Below the pieces are notes generated by a model. The model did not search any database and was not told the origin of the DNA. It saw nothing but the letters and a program-made list of their open reading frames with translations. DNA of 35,881 nt. It comes from Acidimicrobiales bacterium. Its GTDB lineage: Bacteria; Actinomycetota; Acidimicrobiia; Acidimicrobiales; JAKAVM01. A program made the position numbers and the translations under genes. Positions within the stretch are counted from its first letter, which is position 1. Every line of letters starts with the position of its first letter. The stretch is from contig DAIDHF010000028.1 of the NCBI GenBank assembly GCA_027452005.1, positions 1 through 35,881 on the forward strand, in the 5' to 3' direction. Shown here in pieces: positions 16,848 to 28,651 of the stretch.

Positions 16848-16919
16848 CGCACCTAGGAGGTAATTGCACATCTACCACAAAAAAGTTACGGTAAAAGCAA
16901 CTACTTCGGGTTAGGTGCG
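16848..16919. repeat. Inverted 8-bp repeat in the divergent spacer
   Basis: CGCACCTA (16848-16855) and TAGGTGCG (16912-16919) are perfect inverted copies 56 nt apart between the epimerase and the flippase-like gene. They could be operator half-sites or a long-loop stem. AGGAGGT (16855-16861) lies inside without a clear gene. The rest of the 187-nt spacer (16831-17017) shows nothing I can name. Confidence 0.3.
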
Positions 16920-17017
16920 GCAAAGTGCCCACCAAGTACTAAACTAGGCAAGTCACAAGACAAGCACAAGTTTGGCCAGAACACAATCTGTAAAACTACT
17001 AGAACGAGACTTGTAGG

Positions 17018-17953
17018 TTGATCAAAACTCCTCGCAAGACATTCAATTCAATAATTAGTTCGAGTCGAGCTTCACTTGAGCGAGTCGTCAAGCGAGTCCC
17101 TCGGAGGATTAGAGTAACAGCTACCTTAATAACCTTTGGCCTGTGTCTTATTGCTCTGGGCTATTTGGGATTTGAGACATCAAGAAAGATCAATTTAGAC
17201 CGGCTTGAACTATTAGACTTTATATGGTCGTTTTTGGCCGGGCTTGGATATTTTATTTCGATTGCCTTTGGATGGATTATCCTTACCAACCAGACCGATA
17301 TCAGAAGGGCCTTTGCAAACTGGTCTCGCACCCAGGCTCTCCACTTCGTCCCAGGTGGTCTCCTTACGCCAGCAACCCGTGCTTATACTCTAGAAGGTAC
17401 CCGGTCCCGAAAAGTATCTGCCGTTTTGATTGAGTCAGCCCTAGAAACTTCACTTGCGGCTGCAGTGGCAGGAGTTGCACTGTCCACGGGCAGCTCAATT
17501 TTTTACGCTCTGGGCGTTCTCGTGGTTGTGGCAGTTCTAACAATAGCGATCAACCTAAAATCGAAGACTACAATAGGCACTTACCAAATCTATGGTGCAA
17601 CCGTTCTACTTTTTCTTGGAAGGTGCTCATATTGTATTGCAATTTACTTCGCCCAACTATCTCTCGGATTAGGTAAGCCTTCATTTTGGGCCATTGTTGG
17701 TGCTTCGGCTCTGTCGTGGATTGTTGGTTATGTAGCGGTATTTTCCCCCGGTGGCATTGGAGTAAGAGAGATAGTATATGCCAGCATTCTAACATCTGGC
17801 TCATTTGGATCCCGGCTCAGTTCATCGGCGGCATCAGGCGGCGCACTAGCCGGACGTCTAAGTCTGAGTTTGGCTGAAATCGCGGTACTGGTCGTATCTG
17901 GAATCTATTTCGAGAAAACGCCACCGACTTCAATCCCTGAGAACCTCGGTTAA
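17018..17953 (+). CDS. Flippase-like integral membrane protein (YbhN / LPG-synthase TM family)
   Basis: The 311-aa polytopic protein has about eight hydrophobic segments after a basic 30-residue cytosolic start. Two family marks are visible: RTQALHFVPGGLLTPATRAY (104-123, with the PGG turn) and FSPGGIGVRE (about 245-254). These match the PF03706 lysylphosphatidylglycerol-synthase transmembrane domain, here without the aminoacyl-transferase domain, as in YbhN-like proteins often found near glycosyltransferases. A lipid or glycolipid flipping role is inferred. The TTG start at 17018 is weakly supported. Its 3' end overlaps the YfhO gene tail-to-tail by 24 nt. Confidence 0.82.
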   Translation: MIKTPRKTFNSIISSSRASLERVVKRVPRRIRVTATLITFGLCLIALGYLGFETSRKINLDRLELLDFIWSFLAGLGYFISIAFGWIILTNQTDIRRAFANWSRTQALHFVPGGLLTPATRAYTLEGTRSRKVSAVLIESALETSLAAAVAGVALSTGSSIFYALGVLVVVAVLTIAINLKSKTTIGTYQIYGATVLLFLGRCSYCIAIYFAQLSLGLGKPSFWAIVGASALSWIVGYVAVFSPGGIGVREIVYASILTSGSFGSRLSSSAASGGALAGRLSLSLAEIAVLVVSGIYFEKTPPTSIPENLG

Positions 17954-20821
17954 CCTTCTCGATGACTTCGTGAACCATACAAGTACTATTGCTACAATGA
18001 GACCAATTAGTGAAATAAGGCCTCCGTCTATCACACTTGGTGGAAAGTAGTAGAAGTTAACTTTCCATCTACCAGGTGGGACCGAGATTTGTTGCACGAT
18101 ACCGAATTTGGAAACCTGACCAGATACCTTTTGGGCAATTTTGTTGACCTTGGGTGGATCGGTAAATGGGCTCAACGTGTAGCGCCACCCTTTGGCATAA
18201 GCTACCGAGCGGACCACTTTGGTGGTTGAGCTGACCTTTATGATTGCACTCTGAGATCCCCACTTTGATGTTGTTACATCTGTAATCGAACCTGAATTTT
18301 GGCCTTTGATAGTTAACAATCTGTAAAAGTCCGAAGAACCATATACCTGGTAGTCTCCTATCCGACCTCGGTACTGCCAAGATTGAGGTGTGACCGTATC
18401 GGTCAACATGCCTTGAACAATAAACCGAGCCCCTCTTGGATTTTGGTAGCTCAGCCCGTCAATAGTTACCGAATTGGATCCAAGATTTCGAAGTGCAATA
18501 CCAATTGCAGGAATTGACTGCCAGGCGCGGCTCATCGTGGCTGATAAGTCAATCTTACCTCTGATTGAGTGGTACGAGCCGAAGTTGGTCTTCATCCAGT
18601 CAACTTTGTTGTTTGGCAATAGCAACCCGAGTTGAAGATCAACTCCAGTAAAAGAACTACCTGGTGCGAGATTGACCGTGATCAAATGGATTGAGCCAAC
18701 CTGGCCGATAAACCAGCTACTTACTGATCCGGTGCGAAGAGTTGCACGAGCCGGTTGTATTGAAGGTTCATTTCCGGGCGGTGGTATTTCACTTCCAACT
18801 CCCGTGGGTAACCCAAATGCCAACTGCTGTTGGATCACAGCCAATGTAGGTCCGGGAAGAAATATGTTTTGCTGAAAATACTGATTGGGAACCAAGAGTG
18901 TGGACAGGCCTAGCCTTGAAAAGGTCCCATCGGTAATTGCGTGCCTGGTAAGGGTCAACTGCTGGTGTGTACCAGTAACCTGAGCGTAGCTTCCAGGTAC
19001 TATTGACCCGTAACCTTCTACGCTGTTCACATTGTCGAGAATGTTCAAATCAGGTTGACCGAGTGCGTCCAGTTGGTCGGGATGGAGTCTGTTTGGATCA
19101 TATACTGCAAACCTCCCCCCACCGTCGATGTTGATCATTCGCTGCAGCGAGATTTCTTGGCTTGAATTTCCAACCAGCAAAGGGGAATGTTCGGTCGCAA
19201 TCCAACGTTGACTAGCAAAATAGAATCCCAGATCTACCACCATAAAGATAGCAAGCCAGTAAACAGGTTGCTTCAGTCTCTGAACAAGGCCTTGAGTCCA
19301 CGCCTTGTTCAAATGGCTGGGATTCTCGCGCGTTACATTACCGTACTCATCGTTGGTGTTAACAACAATTATTTGGAGGACCTGCTTGCGAGATCTTCTG
19401 TAATGGCGCAAAAGTATCCATGCAAACCCGAGGGCCACTAAAGACTGTATTATTGAGTAGATTCTCAAGGCCGTGATGCGCTGGGCAATTATCTTCATCG
19501 GTGCACCTGCAAGATAACCTTCAAACTTATATCCAACTATCCAAATTGCCACTGAGACGGCTAGAACCAGCGCGACCGGAATCAAAGAGGCAATATACGG
19601 GGAAATTCGAACTCGTCTACTGGGAGCTATAACTCTACTAGTTGATAAATCATCTATTTCTTTGGTCAGAAAAAATCTATCCACCCAATACCCAACCAGA
19701 ATGGATATGCACAAACTCACCCAAGCTAGATTCCTTGAAGGAAGCCTCAGTAGGCGATACAAGGGGATATGGTATGTAAGATGTGCCAGTGGAAGATAGG
19801 AACCCATGGCTAGTGCCAGGCCAATTCCGCCAATTAGGTACCACTGCGCCCAGTGTCTTGACCCAGAATCTACCTTTCGGACAAAAGGGAGTGAAAAAAG
19901 TGCTCCTAGTCCAATGATTCCAACATACGAGCTAACTTCGATAAGGCTATAACTCCCAAAGTAATCGGGAACCCCAAATCGACCAAATCCACCAAAAGCA
20001 AAAGGATCCAAGAGGAGTACAAAGAACTTCGGCGACAGTGAACCTCCAACAAAGTAGTTAAAGTTTGCCGTGCCACGTTGCGAGCCCAGTGCCTGGTGAA
20101 TACCCGGAAGCCACTGTATGGCACCCATCGCGAACCCAATTGCTGATCCCGCAATGACATAAATAACGCTTGAGACTCGTCTTGTGCGAGCCAAGCTTAT
20201 GAAACAATACACCGCTACCAGCATGGAACCCTCTACCATTGCTTCAGGATTTCCCGCCAGAATGACCAAACCCAAGAGGATTCCAAATATTCCTGTCCAG
20301 CGCCTGTGACCTTCAAATATCTTTTTTACACAGAGCAAAAGCCAGGGAATCCAGCACCACCCGGTAACTAGATCGATATGAATAACCTGGGCCGCAAAGA
20401 ATCCACCACATATCCAGGTAATAGATCCAAACATGGCCGAAATACCACGCAGGCCATATGACCGAAGCAGCCAGTAGACCCCAAGGCCAGCAACAATAAA
20501 TACCGAAGCACAAAGTAGCGACCAGGCCATTAGAGCTGGCAGAAACGCAAAGAGCATGGTCCCCGGGTAGAGGGCTCCGGCATTGAATCCAGCTAGCAGG
20601 GGGGTCCCGCTCCAGATATATGGATTCCAAAGTGGAAGGTGTCCATGGCTTAGGTCATATCCGGATAGGACACGTAGGGGAAGATTTTGGTCGGTCCCGT
20701 CCCCTGCAATTAGTGGGTGGCCAAAAGCAAGAGGCACTAGAAAGAAAATAATAGGACCTGCCACCATATAGAGCAGGAACCTACGGTCAAAGCTCGAAAG
20801 CGACCTCCACCTTCGTCGCAA
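17930..20821 (-). CDS. YfhO-family membrane protein (putative GT-C glycosyltransferase)
   Basis: The 963-aa protein starts with a transmembrane helix (about 15-34), then the first outer loop with GDGTDQNLPLR (40-50) and LPLWNPYIWSGTPLLAG (62-78). This loop is the hallmark of the YfhO/GT-C superfamily, with acidic residues placed for catalysis at the outer face. Further helices follow to about residue 540, then a large outer domain (about 560-925) and a last helix near 930-955 with a basic tail. Bacterial YfhO proteins move sugars from polyprenyl-phosphate donors to cell-wall polymers. The TTG start at 20821 is 21 nt after the GT2 gene stop, so sqdB, GT2 and this gene probably form one unit. 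Confidence 0.85.
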   Translation of the reverse strand: MRRRWRSLSSFDRRFLLYMVAGPIIFFLVPLAFGHPLIAGDGTDQNLPLRVLSGYDLSHGHLPLWNPYIWSGTPLLAGFNAGALYPGTMLFAFLPALMAWSLLCASVFIVAGLGVYWLLRSYGLRGISAMFGSITWICGGFFAAQVIHIDLVTGWCWIPWLLLCVKKIFEGHRRWTGIFGILLGLVILAGNPEAMVEGSMLVAVYCFISLARTRRVSSVIYVIAGSAIGFAMGAIQWLPGIHQALGSQRGTANFNYFVGGSLSPKFFVLLLDPFAFGGFGRFGVPDYFGSYSLIEVSSYVGIIGLGALFSLPFVRKVDSGSRHWAQWYLIGGIGLALAMGSYLPLAHLTYHIPLYRLLRLPSRNLAWVSLCISILVGYWVDRFFLTKEIDDLSTSRVIAPSRRVRISPYIASLIPVALVLAVSVAIWIVGYKFEGYLAGAPMKIIAQRITALRIYSIIQSLVALGFAWILLRHYRRSRKQVLQIIVVNTNDEYGNVTRENPSHLNKAWTQGLVQRLKQPVYWLAIFMVVDLGFYFASQRWIATEHSPLLVGNSSQEISLQRMINIDGGGRFAVYDPNRLHPDQLDALGQPDLNILDNVNSVEGYGSIVPGSYAQVTGTHQQLTLTRHAITDGTFSRLGLSTLLVPNQYFQQNIFLPGPTLAVIQQQLAFGLPTGVGSEIPPPGNEPSIQPARATLRTGSVSSWFIGQVGSIHLITVNLAPGSSFTGVDLQLGLLLPNNKVDWMKTNFGSYHSIRGKIDLSATMSRAWQSIPAIGIALRNLGSNSVTIDGLSYQNPRGARFIVQGMLTDTVTPQSWQYRGRIGDYQVYGSSDFYRLLTIKGQNSGSITDVTTSKWGSQSAIIKVSSTTKVVRSVAYAKGWRYTLSPFTDPPKVNKIAQKVSGQVSKFGIVQQISVPPGRWKVNFYYFPPSVIDGGLISLIGLIVAIVLVWFTKSSRRLTEVLRD

Positions 20822-20842
20822 GAAAGTTGGTTTGCCTATCGT

Positions 20843-21765
20843 CTAACTTGCTAATGATTGAGACTTGAGTTTCACCTGGCCTATCGGCCTCAAACAGGTA
20901 AATCTAAACCGGGTCTTAAGCACAACCCGAAGATACTCTAGCCCGTATCGAAAGTTCTTGGCCTTCTTGGAGGTTCCATTTCGCCTCTTTCGAACATTGA
21001 CAGGGTACTCTGAGTAGGTAAACCCACACCTGACCGCAGAAATCAATACCTCAGAGGACTGATACTGGGGTTCATCAAGCCGGATTGAAGTCGGGACCTC
21101 TATCTTCATCACCCTCAAACCATTTGAAGAATCGGTAATCTTGCGCCCTAAAAGAATAGATATAAGAACTGCAAAGAACCTAACCCCAGCCATGCGAAAC
21201 GAGTCATCTTTCTCTCTGGAACCCATCATCCTAGAACCTTGAGCAAAATCGACCCGCCCGTCCAAGACAGGTTCAAAAAGAGTTTCAATATCGGCTGGGT
21301 CGTATTGACCGTCTGCGTCCAAAGTTGCCACAAATTCAGCACCGCAAAATCTAGCAATTTCATACCCAAGTTTATAGGCGGAACCCTGCCCTCGATTTGT
21401 GTCAACCTCGCATACATAGGCCCCAGCGCTCCTTGCGAATTGAGCGGTCCTATCTTCACATCCGTCGGTTACCACTAAAACGTCAACGTCACACCCTAGA
21501 ATTGAGTAAGGAATTTCAGTTATTACTTTGAAGATGTTCGCTTCCTCTTGATATGCCGGGATTACCACAGTAAGGCGCGCCAAAGATACGTGTCCGTAAA
21601 TTGCCAGGAATTGATCGAAGCTCCTTCGATCTATATCATTGTCAAAGCGCGAGTGTAAATCTTGAAAGTCTCCAAGGGTCTTTCCTCGAGACCAATTTTC
21701 CGACACCAACCTTTCTGCACCCCGTAAGGCAAGTGCTTCTGTGTTGTCTTCAATACCAAGCGACA

Positions 21766-21766
<1 letters not shown>
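20843..21766 (-). CDS. GT2 glycosyltransferase, polyprenyl-phosphate sugar synthase type
   Basis: The 307-aa protein has an unusual 62-residue N-terminal extension before the GT-A domain, which opens with LTVVIPAYQEEANI (65-78). The nucleotide-sugar/metal motif is D150-A-D152 in TLDADGQ, followed by the family stretch GSRMMGSREKDDSFRM and SSNGLRVMK. It lacks C-terminal membrane helices, as in DPM1-like dolichyl/polyprenyl-phosphate sugar synthases. Expected reaction: move a sugar from a nucleotide donor to polyprenyl phosphate at the inner face. Its ATG overlaps the sqdB stop by 1 nt (TAATG). The neighbouring UDP-sulfoquinovose synthase suggests the donor, but this is inferred. Confidence 0.88.
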
Positions 21767-23022
<1,256 letters not shown>

Positions 23023-23131
23023 TCAGAAAATCTGACCAAAATGACCACTTGAGAGGCGTATTTCGGCAATACTGCCCTATTTGCTATTGTAGTGGCTCTC
23101 ACCAAAAACTACTGATGGGAACCGGCGCAAA

Positions 23132-24759
<1,628 letters not shown>

Positions 24760-24839
24760 TTTAGTTGTCACTTGGGTCGAGTTGGAACTGCTCCCCAGGC
24801 AAAATATGCTCCACATGGGTAGATGAAATTGTTCAAAAT

Positions 24840-24884
24840 ACCTAGTAAATAGGTGTTACCGCCAGTAAATTACCGCGCGGTAAC
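24840..24884 (+). promoter_or_regulatory. Cluster of palindromes, probable operator upstream of the acyl-CoA dehydrogenase
   Basis: Three nested dyads lie about 95-140 nt before the gene: ACCTA-5-TAGGT (24840-24854), TTACCGCCAGTAA (24856-24868) and the perfect 14-bp palindrome TTACCGCGCGGTAA (24870-24883). GTTACCGC and GCGGTAAC (24855-24884) form an outer 8-bp inverted repeat, and AGTAAAT recurs exactly 20 bp apart (24844 and 24864). TTAC...GTAA dyads are typical of TetR-family sites. The rest of the 218-nt spacer (24760-24977) holds only the ribosome binding site GGAGGT at 24963. Confidence 0.55.
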
Positions 24885-24977
24885 AAATGATGTTAGAGTA
24901 GCTAATTAGATGGTTCACGTGGGCGGCAACAACACCTTGCACGCCCAATCAACACAGTTACTGGAGGTCTAGCATCA

Positions 24978-26192
24978 ATGCCCGATTTTTCAATGGAACT
25001 CAACGAGGATCAAATCCAGATCCAGAAGTGGTTACACGAGTTTGCAGAAAACGTCATGCGTCCAGTAGCCGCTGAGTGGGACGAGCGTGAAGAGACTCCC
25101 TGGCCTGTCATTCAAGAAGCGGCCAAGGCTGGAATTTATTCCTTCGACTTTATAGCCAACTCCTTTGCAGACCCGACAGGTTTACTCCTCCCGATTGCCG
25201 CCGAAGAGTTATGCTGGGGCGATGCTGGGTTGGCTCTGTCGATCATGGGCTCAACTCTCGCGGTTGCCGGGATTGCGGCCAACGGCACCCCCGAACAACT
25301 AATGGAGTGGGCGCCTCAATGTTTCGGGACCCCCGATGAAATCAAGCTGGCTGCATTTTGCGTCTCTGAGCCAGATGCGGGATCTGATGTGTCATCTCTT
25401 AGAACTCGGGCTGTTTACGACCAGACTGACGACACCTGGACGCTCAATGGAACTAAGACCTGGATTACAAACGGTGGGATTGCAAACACCCACGTGGTTG
25501 TTGCCTCAGTAGATCCCGATCTGGGATCCCGAGGGCAAGCTAGCTTTGTCATTCCAGAAGGGACCCCTGGAATTTCCATGGGTCAGAAGTTCAAGAAGAT
25601 GGGAATAAGGGCCTCCCATACGGCCGAGGTTGTCTTAGATAACTGTAAGATCCCAGGACGTTTTCTCCTTGGTAGCAAGGAAAAGTTGGACGAAAGAATC
25701 GCTCGAGCCAAGGAGGGAAAGAAGTCCGGTAAGCAAGCCGCCATGGCAACTTTCGAGGCAACTCGGCCTTCTGTTGGGGCACAAGCAATTGGTATTGCCA
25801 GAGCGGCCTGTGAGTATGCTCTTGACTACGCCAAGGAAAGAAAGCAATTCGGTAGACCCATTATTGAGAACCAAGGTGTAGCTTTCAAGCTTGCCGACAT
25901 GCGCATGCGAGTAGATGCCTCTCGGTTGCTAGTTTGGAGAGCTGCCTGGATGGGCCGCAACCAAAAGCCTTTCGAGGCAGGAGAGGGTTCCATGTCTAAG
26001 TTGTTTGCCGGAGAGACTGCAGTCTGGGTTACAGAACAAGCAATTCAGATTATGGGGGGATATGGTTATATACGTGAGCACCCCGTAGAGAGGTGGCATC
26101 GTGACTCAAAGATCTACACCATCTTTGAAGGAACTTCAGAGATCCAACGACTCGTAATCGCAAGGGCAATTTCAGGGGTTCACATCAGCTAG
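24978..26192 (+). CDS. Acyl-CoA dehydrogenase
   Basis: The 404-aa FAD enzyme catalyses alpha,beta-desaturation of an acyl-CoA. It shows the N-terminal helical domain, the signature AAFCVSEPDAGSDVSS, the substrate/FAD stretch TKTWITNGG, and near the C-terminus the catalytic base E384 in IFEGTSEIQR. A Lys-rich insert, KLDERIARAKEGKKSGKQ, after GSKEK is larger than in medium-chain enzymes and is seen in some actinobacterial FadE proteins. Chain length cannot be read. The ATG has GGAGGT nine bases upstream. The palindromic sites before it suggest control by a TetR-type repressor. Confidence 0.92.
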   Translation: MPDFSMELNEDQIQIQKWLHEFAENVMRPVAAEWDEREETPWPVIQEAAKAGIYSFDFIANSFADPTGLLLPIAAEELCWGDAGLALSIMGSTLAVAGIAANGTPEQLMEWAPQCFGTPDEIKLAAFCVSEPDAGSDVSSLRTRAVYDQTDDTWTLNGTKTWITNGGIANTHVVVASVDPDLGSRGQASFVIPEGTPGISMGQKFKKMGIRASHTAEVVLDNCKIPGRFLLGSKEKLDERIARAKEGKKSGKQAAMATFEATRPSVGAQAIGIARAACEYALDYAKERKQFGRPIIENQGVAFKLADMRMRVDASRLLVWRAAWMGRNQKPFEAGEGSMSKLFAGETAVWVTEQAIQIMGGYGYIREHPVERWHRDSKIYTIFEGTSEIQRLVIARAISGVHIS

Positions 26193-26216
26193 ATTTTGCC
26201 GCTTGACGCGACAAAA

Positions 26217-26277
26217 CCCCGAATGAGCCAAAGGCTCGTGAGAAAGTACCAAAGACCCTAGGAACATCGGGGCCTTT
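26217..26277 (+). terminator. Possible transcription terminator after the acyl-CoA dehydrogenase
   Basis: CCCCGA (26217-26222) and TCGGGG (26267-26272) can pair around an inner GAGCC-AAA-GGCTC hairpin (26225-26237). CCTTTCCTCTT follows, a weak pyrimidine tract. The long loop makes the outer stem doubtful. Confidence 0.35.
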
Positions 26278-26294
26278 CCTCTTAGAGTTGTCTC

Positions 26295-26948
26295 ATGAAC
26301 GTACTCATGGTAGAAGACCAAAGCCCCCTTGGGGCAAAAGTCGCCAGTAGCTTACGGGACTTGGGACACAGAGTTTTTCCCTGTGAACAATCTAGTAACG
26401 TTAACCAGGATTTTGCCTGCAGGGCGCTCTTTGGGGAGCCGTGTCCTCTAGATATCTACCCAGTCGACGCTGCCGTAGGCACCAAGTCTTCGAACGCCGA
26501 GATTATCACCCGCGGAAATACTTCCCATAGCCATCCCGGACTCGATCAAGAAGGCTTGGCATGCGCTATTCGCCGCCACATTCCACTCGTAATGGTTTGT
26601 GACACAGGCGACCCATACGGGGGTCCCTTTGACCAGTGGATCGAGGCTGCGAGTGTGCATGATGAGGTTGCCGATGTTGTGGACTCCATCGTCTCATCGG
26701 CCTCAGACAGCTATGGAGCCGTTGCCACAAAAGCTCTTGTAAGTGCACTGTTGATAAGAGGACTTGATACAACTAAAGCAAAGGCAAAGATAGTAAGAAA
26801 GGATGGACGTCTCAATGTCTCCCTAGAGGTTTCTGGATCCCTTGACCAGTTAACTGTCGACGGGCTGTCTGTAAGCGTACATCGGGCTTTGCGTGAGTTC
26901 GATCCTTGGACCGGGTGTGTAGATATATCGGTATCCCAGGTCCAATAG
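26295..26948 (+). CDS. Conserved actinobacterial protein of unknown function
   Basis: The 217-aa protein begins MNVLMVEDQSPLGAKVASSL, resembling strand 1 of a response-regulator or flavodoxin-like fold, and shows a second buried strand at about 96-103 (IPLVMVCD). Between them is a Cys-containing stretch, DFACRALFGEPCPLDIYPVDAAVG, given here by its key residues C47, C54, P55 and D57. The C-terminal part (about 160-217) reads like an alternating beta sheet resembling Asp23-type domains. No enzymatic motif is seen, and a receiver Asp/Lys set is not clearly present. It lies 102 nt after the acyl-CoA dehydrogenase and converges on the tetR gene. I have a general impression of similar actinobacterial hypothetical proteins but cannot name a family. 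Confidence 0.72.
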   Translation: MNVLMVEDQSPLGAKVASSLRDLGHRVFPCEQSSNVNQDFACRALFGEPCPLDIYPVDAAVGTKSSNAEIITRGNTSHSHPGLDQEGLACAIRRHIPLVMVCDTGDPYGGPFDQWIEAASVHDEVADVVDSIVSSASDSYGAVATKALVSALLIRGLDTTKAKAKIVRKDGRLNVSLEVSGSLDQLTVDGLSVSVHRALREFDPWTGCVDISVSQVQ

Positions 26949-26962
26949 CCCTAGGCTGTGTA

Positions 26963-27622
26963 TTAATCTTTTGTTATTCCCCTCAATCCACCCCAAGCGA
27001 TCTCCCCGACCCACCGCGCTAGCACGTCTGGGTCGGCCGGAAGTGAGTCTTCGTAATCAATGTGACGACTGGTTAGCCACTTACGAGAGGTCGATTCGGC
27101 AAGCCCCACAATTCCATAGGCCAACATCAACCGATGCTGAGAAGATATTCCGGCCTCAATCAGTGAAGCTACGGCGCGTGCCATGGTTTCTTCCACCTTT
27201 CTAGCTACTTCACTGAATTCGTCGTCTCTCTTTCCTCCTGTCCCAAAGAGTAAGTAAAAAGAACTCTCATACTGAGAGACGTATTGAAAGTAAGCGCTGA
27301 AACCTAACTCAACCTGGCCCCTTGGAGTCTTGGCCTTGCTTGTTGCCGCATTTATCTCACTCAGCAACTGCTCACCTACCCGTTCCAAGAGTTCCATATA
27401 AAGGGCCTTCTTTGAGTCAAAATGTTGGTAGATAATTGGCTTTGTAACTCCCGCCTTTTTAGCTATATCTCCAACGGAAGTCTGGATATATCCATACTCA
27501 GAGAACAGCTCTAAGGCGATATCGAGGAGTTGGTCTCTACGTTCGGGTCCAGAGAGTCTTGATGGTGCTGACCCCTTTACGCTCTCAGTGAGTCCATCTA
27601 TCTTTTTGGTTGACCTGACCAT
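26963..27622 (-). CDS. TetR/AcrR-family transcriptional regulator
   Basis: The 219-aa repressor has a 25-residue charged N-terminal arm, the TetR DNA-binding domain at about 28-75 (RRDQLLDIALELFSEYG, then the recognition helix KAGVTKPIIYQHFDSK), and an all-helical ligand domain. The ligand is not predictable. Its ATG overlaps the preceding epimerase stop by 1 nt (TAATG), so it is the last gene of the sugar operon that starts at 30951. The TTAC...GTAA palindromes before the acyl-CoA dehydrogenase, 2-3 kb away, are a possible target; this link is inferred from proximity only. Confidence 0.9.
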   Translation of the reverse strand: MVRSTKKIDGLTESVKGSAPSRLSGPERRDQLLDIALELFSEYGYIQTSVGDIAKKAGVTKPIIYQHFDSKKALYMELLERVGEQLLSEINAATSKAKTPRGQVELGFSAYFQYVSQYESSFYLLFGTGGKRDDEFSEVARKVEETMARAVASLIEAGISSQHRLMLAYGIVGLAESTSRKWLTSRHIDYEDSLPADPDVLARWVGEIAWGGLRGITKD

Positions 27623-28542
27623 TACGAAAAGTACTCCACGGTCTGCATTAGTCCTTGTCGGAAATCAATCTTTGGAACAAAACCAAGATCGTGAAAAGCC
27701 TGAGATATATCTGCCTGGGTCTTGCGAACATCTCCAGGTCGCACGTCAGTAAAAACCGGCTCAACATCGATTCCAGTTAACTGTCTAAGTAAGCTGAGAA
27801 GATCGAGAAGACTATAAGTTGCCCCTCCGGCAATGTTGTAGGCCTTCCCGGAACATAAATTTGAGTCTGCCGTTCCTGCTGCGATATTTGCATCAACCAC
27901 GTCGTCAATGTATGAAAAATCCCTGGACTGAAGCCCGTCTCCATGCACCTGGGGTGGATCCCCGTCCTTTAGGGCCCTTATAAACAGAGGAATGACTGCG
28001 GCATAGGCTGACTCTGGCCTCTGCCTAGGGCCATAGACGTTAAAATATCTAAGCGACACTGTTTCTAGACTATATAGTTCATGGAATACTCGACAGTAGT
28101 GCTCACCAGCCAACTTGGAAACAGCGTATGGCGACTTGGGAAGTTTTTGGGCATTCTCACGAGTTGGAAACTCGGAAATATTTCCATATATGCTTGATGA
28201 TGACGCACTCACTACTCTCTTTACTCTGTTCTTCACGGCCTTTTCGAGGATATTTAGAGTTCCGTGAACGTTAGCCCGGTTGGTCTCAAGAGGATGCTCG
28301 ACCGATCGGAGGACTGCTCGATGGGCGGCCTGATGGTAGACAATGTCTGCCCCTTCTAGGGCTCTATCAACGACGTCTTCATCCACAATACTCCCCATAA
28401 TGAACTCAGCCTTAGGGTTGATATTCTCTCTGTAGCCCGCCGAGAGGTCGTCTAAGACAACCACATCAAACCCGAGGCCAACCAATCTGTCTACAAGGTT
28501 TGAGCCAATAAAGCCTGCTCCGCCCGTTACGACGGCTCTCAC
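27622..28542 (-). CDS. UDP-sugar 4-epimerase (GalE/WbpP-like, extended SDR)
   Basis: The 306-aa protein has the Rossmann start VVTGGAGFIGSN (4-15), the SDR pair Y139 and K143 (SPYAVSK), the serine cluster SASSSSIYG and the typical RYFNVYGPRQRP loop. It resembles UDP-GlcNAc(A) 4-epimerases of the WbpP/WbgU group, which also use this motif set. The upstream gene encodes a UDP-GlcNAc 6-dehydrogenase-like enzyme, so together they could make UDP-GalNAcA. That assignment rests on pairing, not on substrate-specific residues. The GTG start at 28542 sits right at the first strand; TATAAC two bases before it is too close to serve as its promoter. Confidence 0.85.
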   Translation of the reverse strand: MRAVVTGGAGFIGSNLVDRLVGLGFDVVVLDDLSAGYRENINPKAEFIMGSIVDEDVVDRALEGADIVYHQAAHRAVLRSVEHPLETNRANVHGTLNILEKAVKNRVKRVVSASSSSIYGNISEFPTRENAQKLPKSPYAVSKLAGEHYCRVFHELYSLETVSLRYFNVYGPRQRPESAYAAVIPLFIRALKDGDPPQVHGDGLQSRDFSYIDDVVDANIAAGTADSNLCSGKAYNIAGGATYSLLDLLSLLRQLTGIDVEPVFTDVRPGDVRKTQADISQAFHDLGFVPKIDFRQGLMQTVEYFS

Positions 28543-28651
28543 AAGTTATATCCAGTCATCTCAAGAGAGTCTAGTGCATCAATAAGCACCAGACGCGCTC
28601 GATGAGGCATTTCGTGTACTGAATTACCTTAACGCTCTGCTTGCCCTGGTC

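Noticed and set aside
28543-28551. TATAAC just before the GalE-like GTG start as a promoter
   Set aside because: It ends 2 nt before the start codon whose position is fixed by the protein fold, so transcription from it would begin inside the gene.
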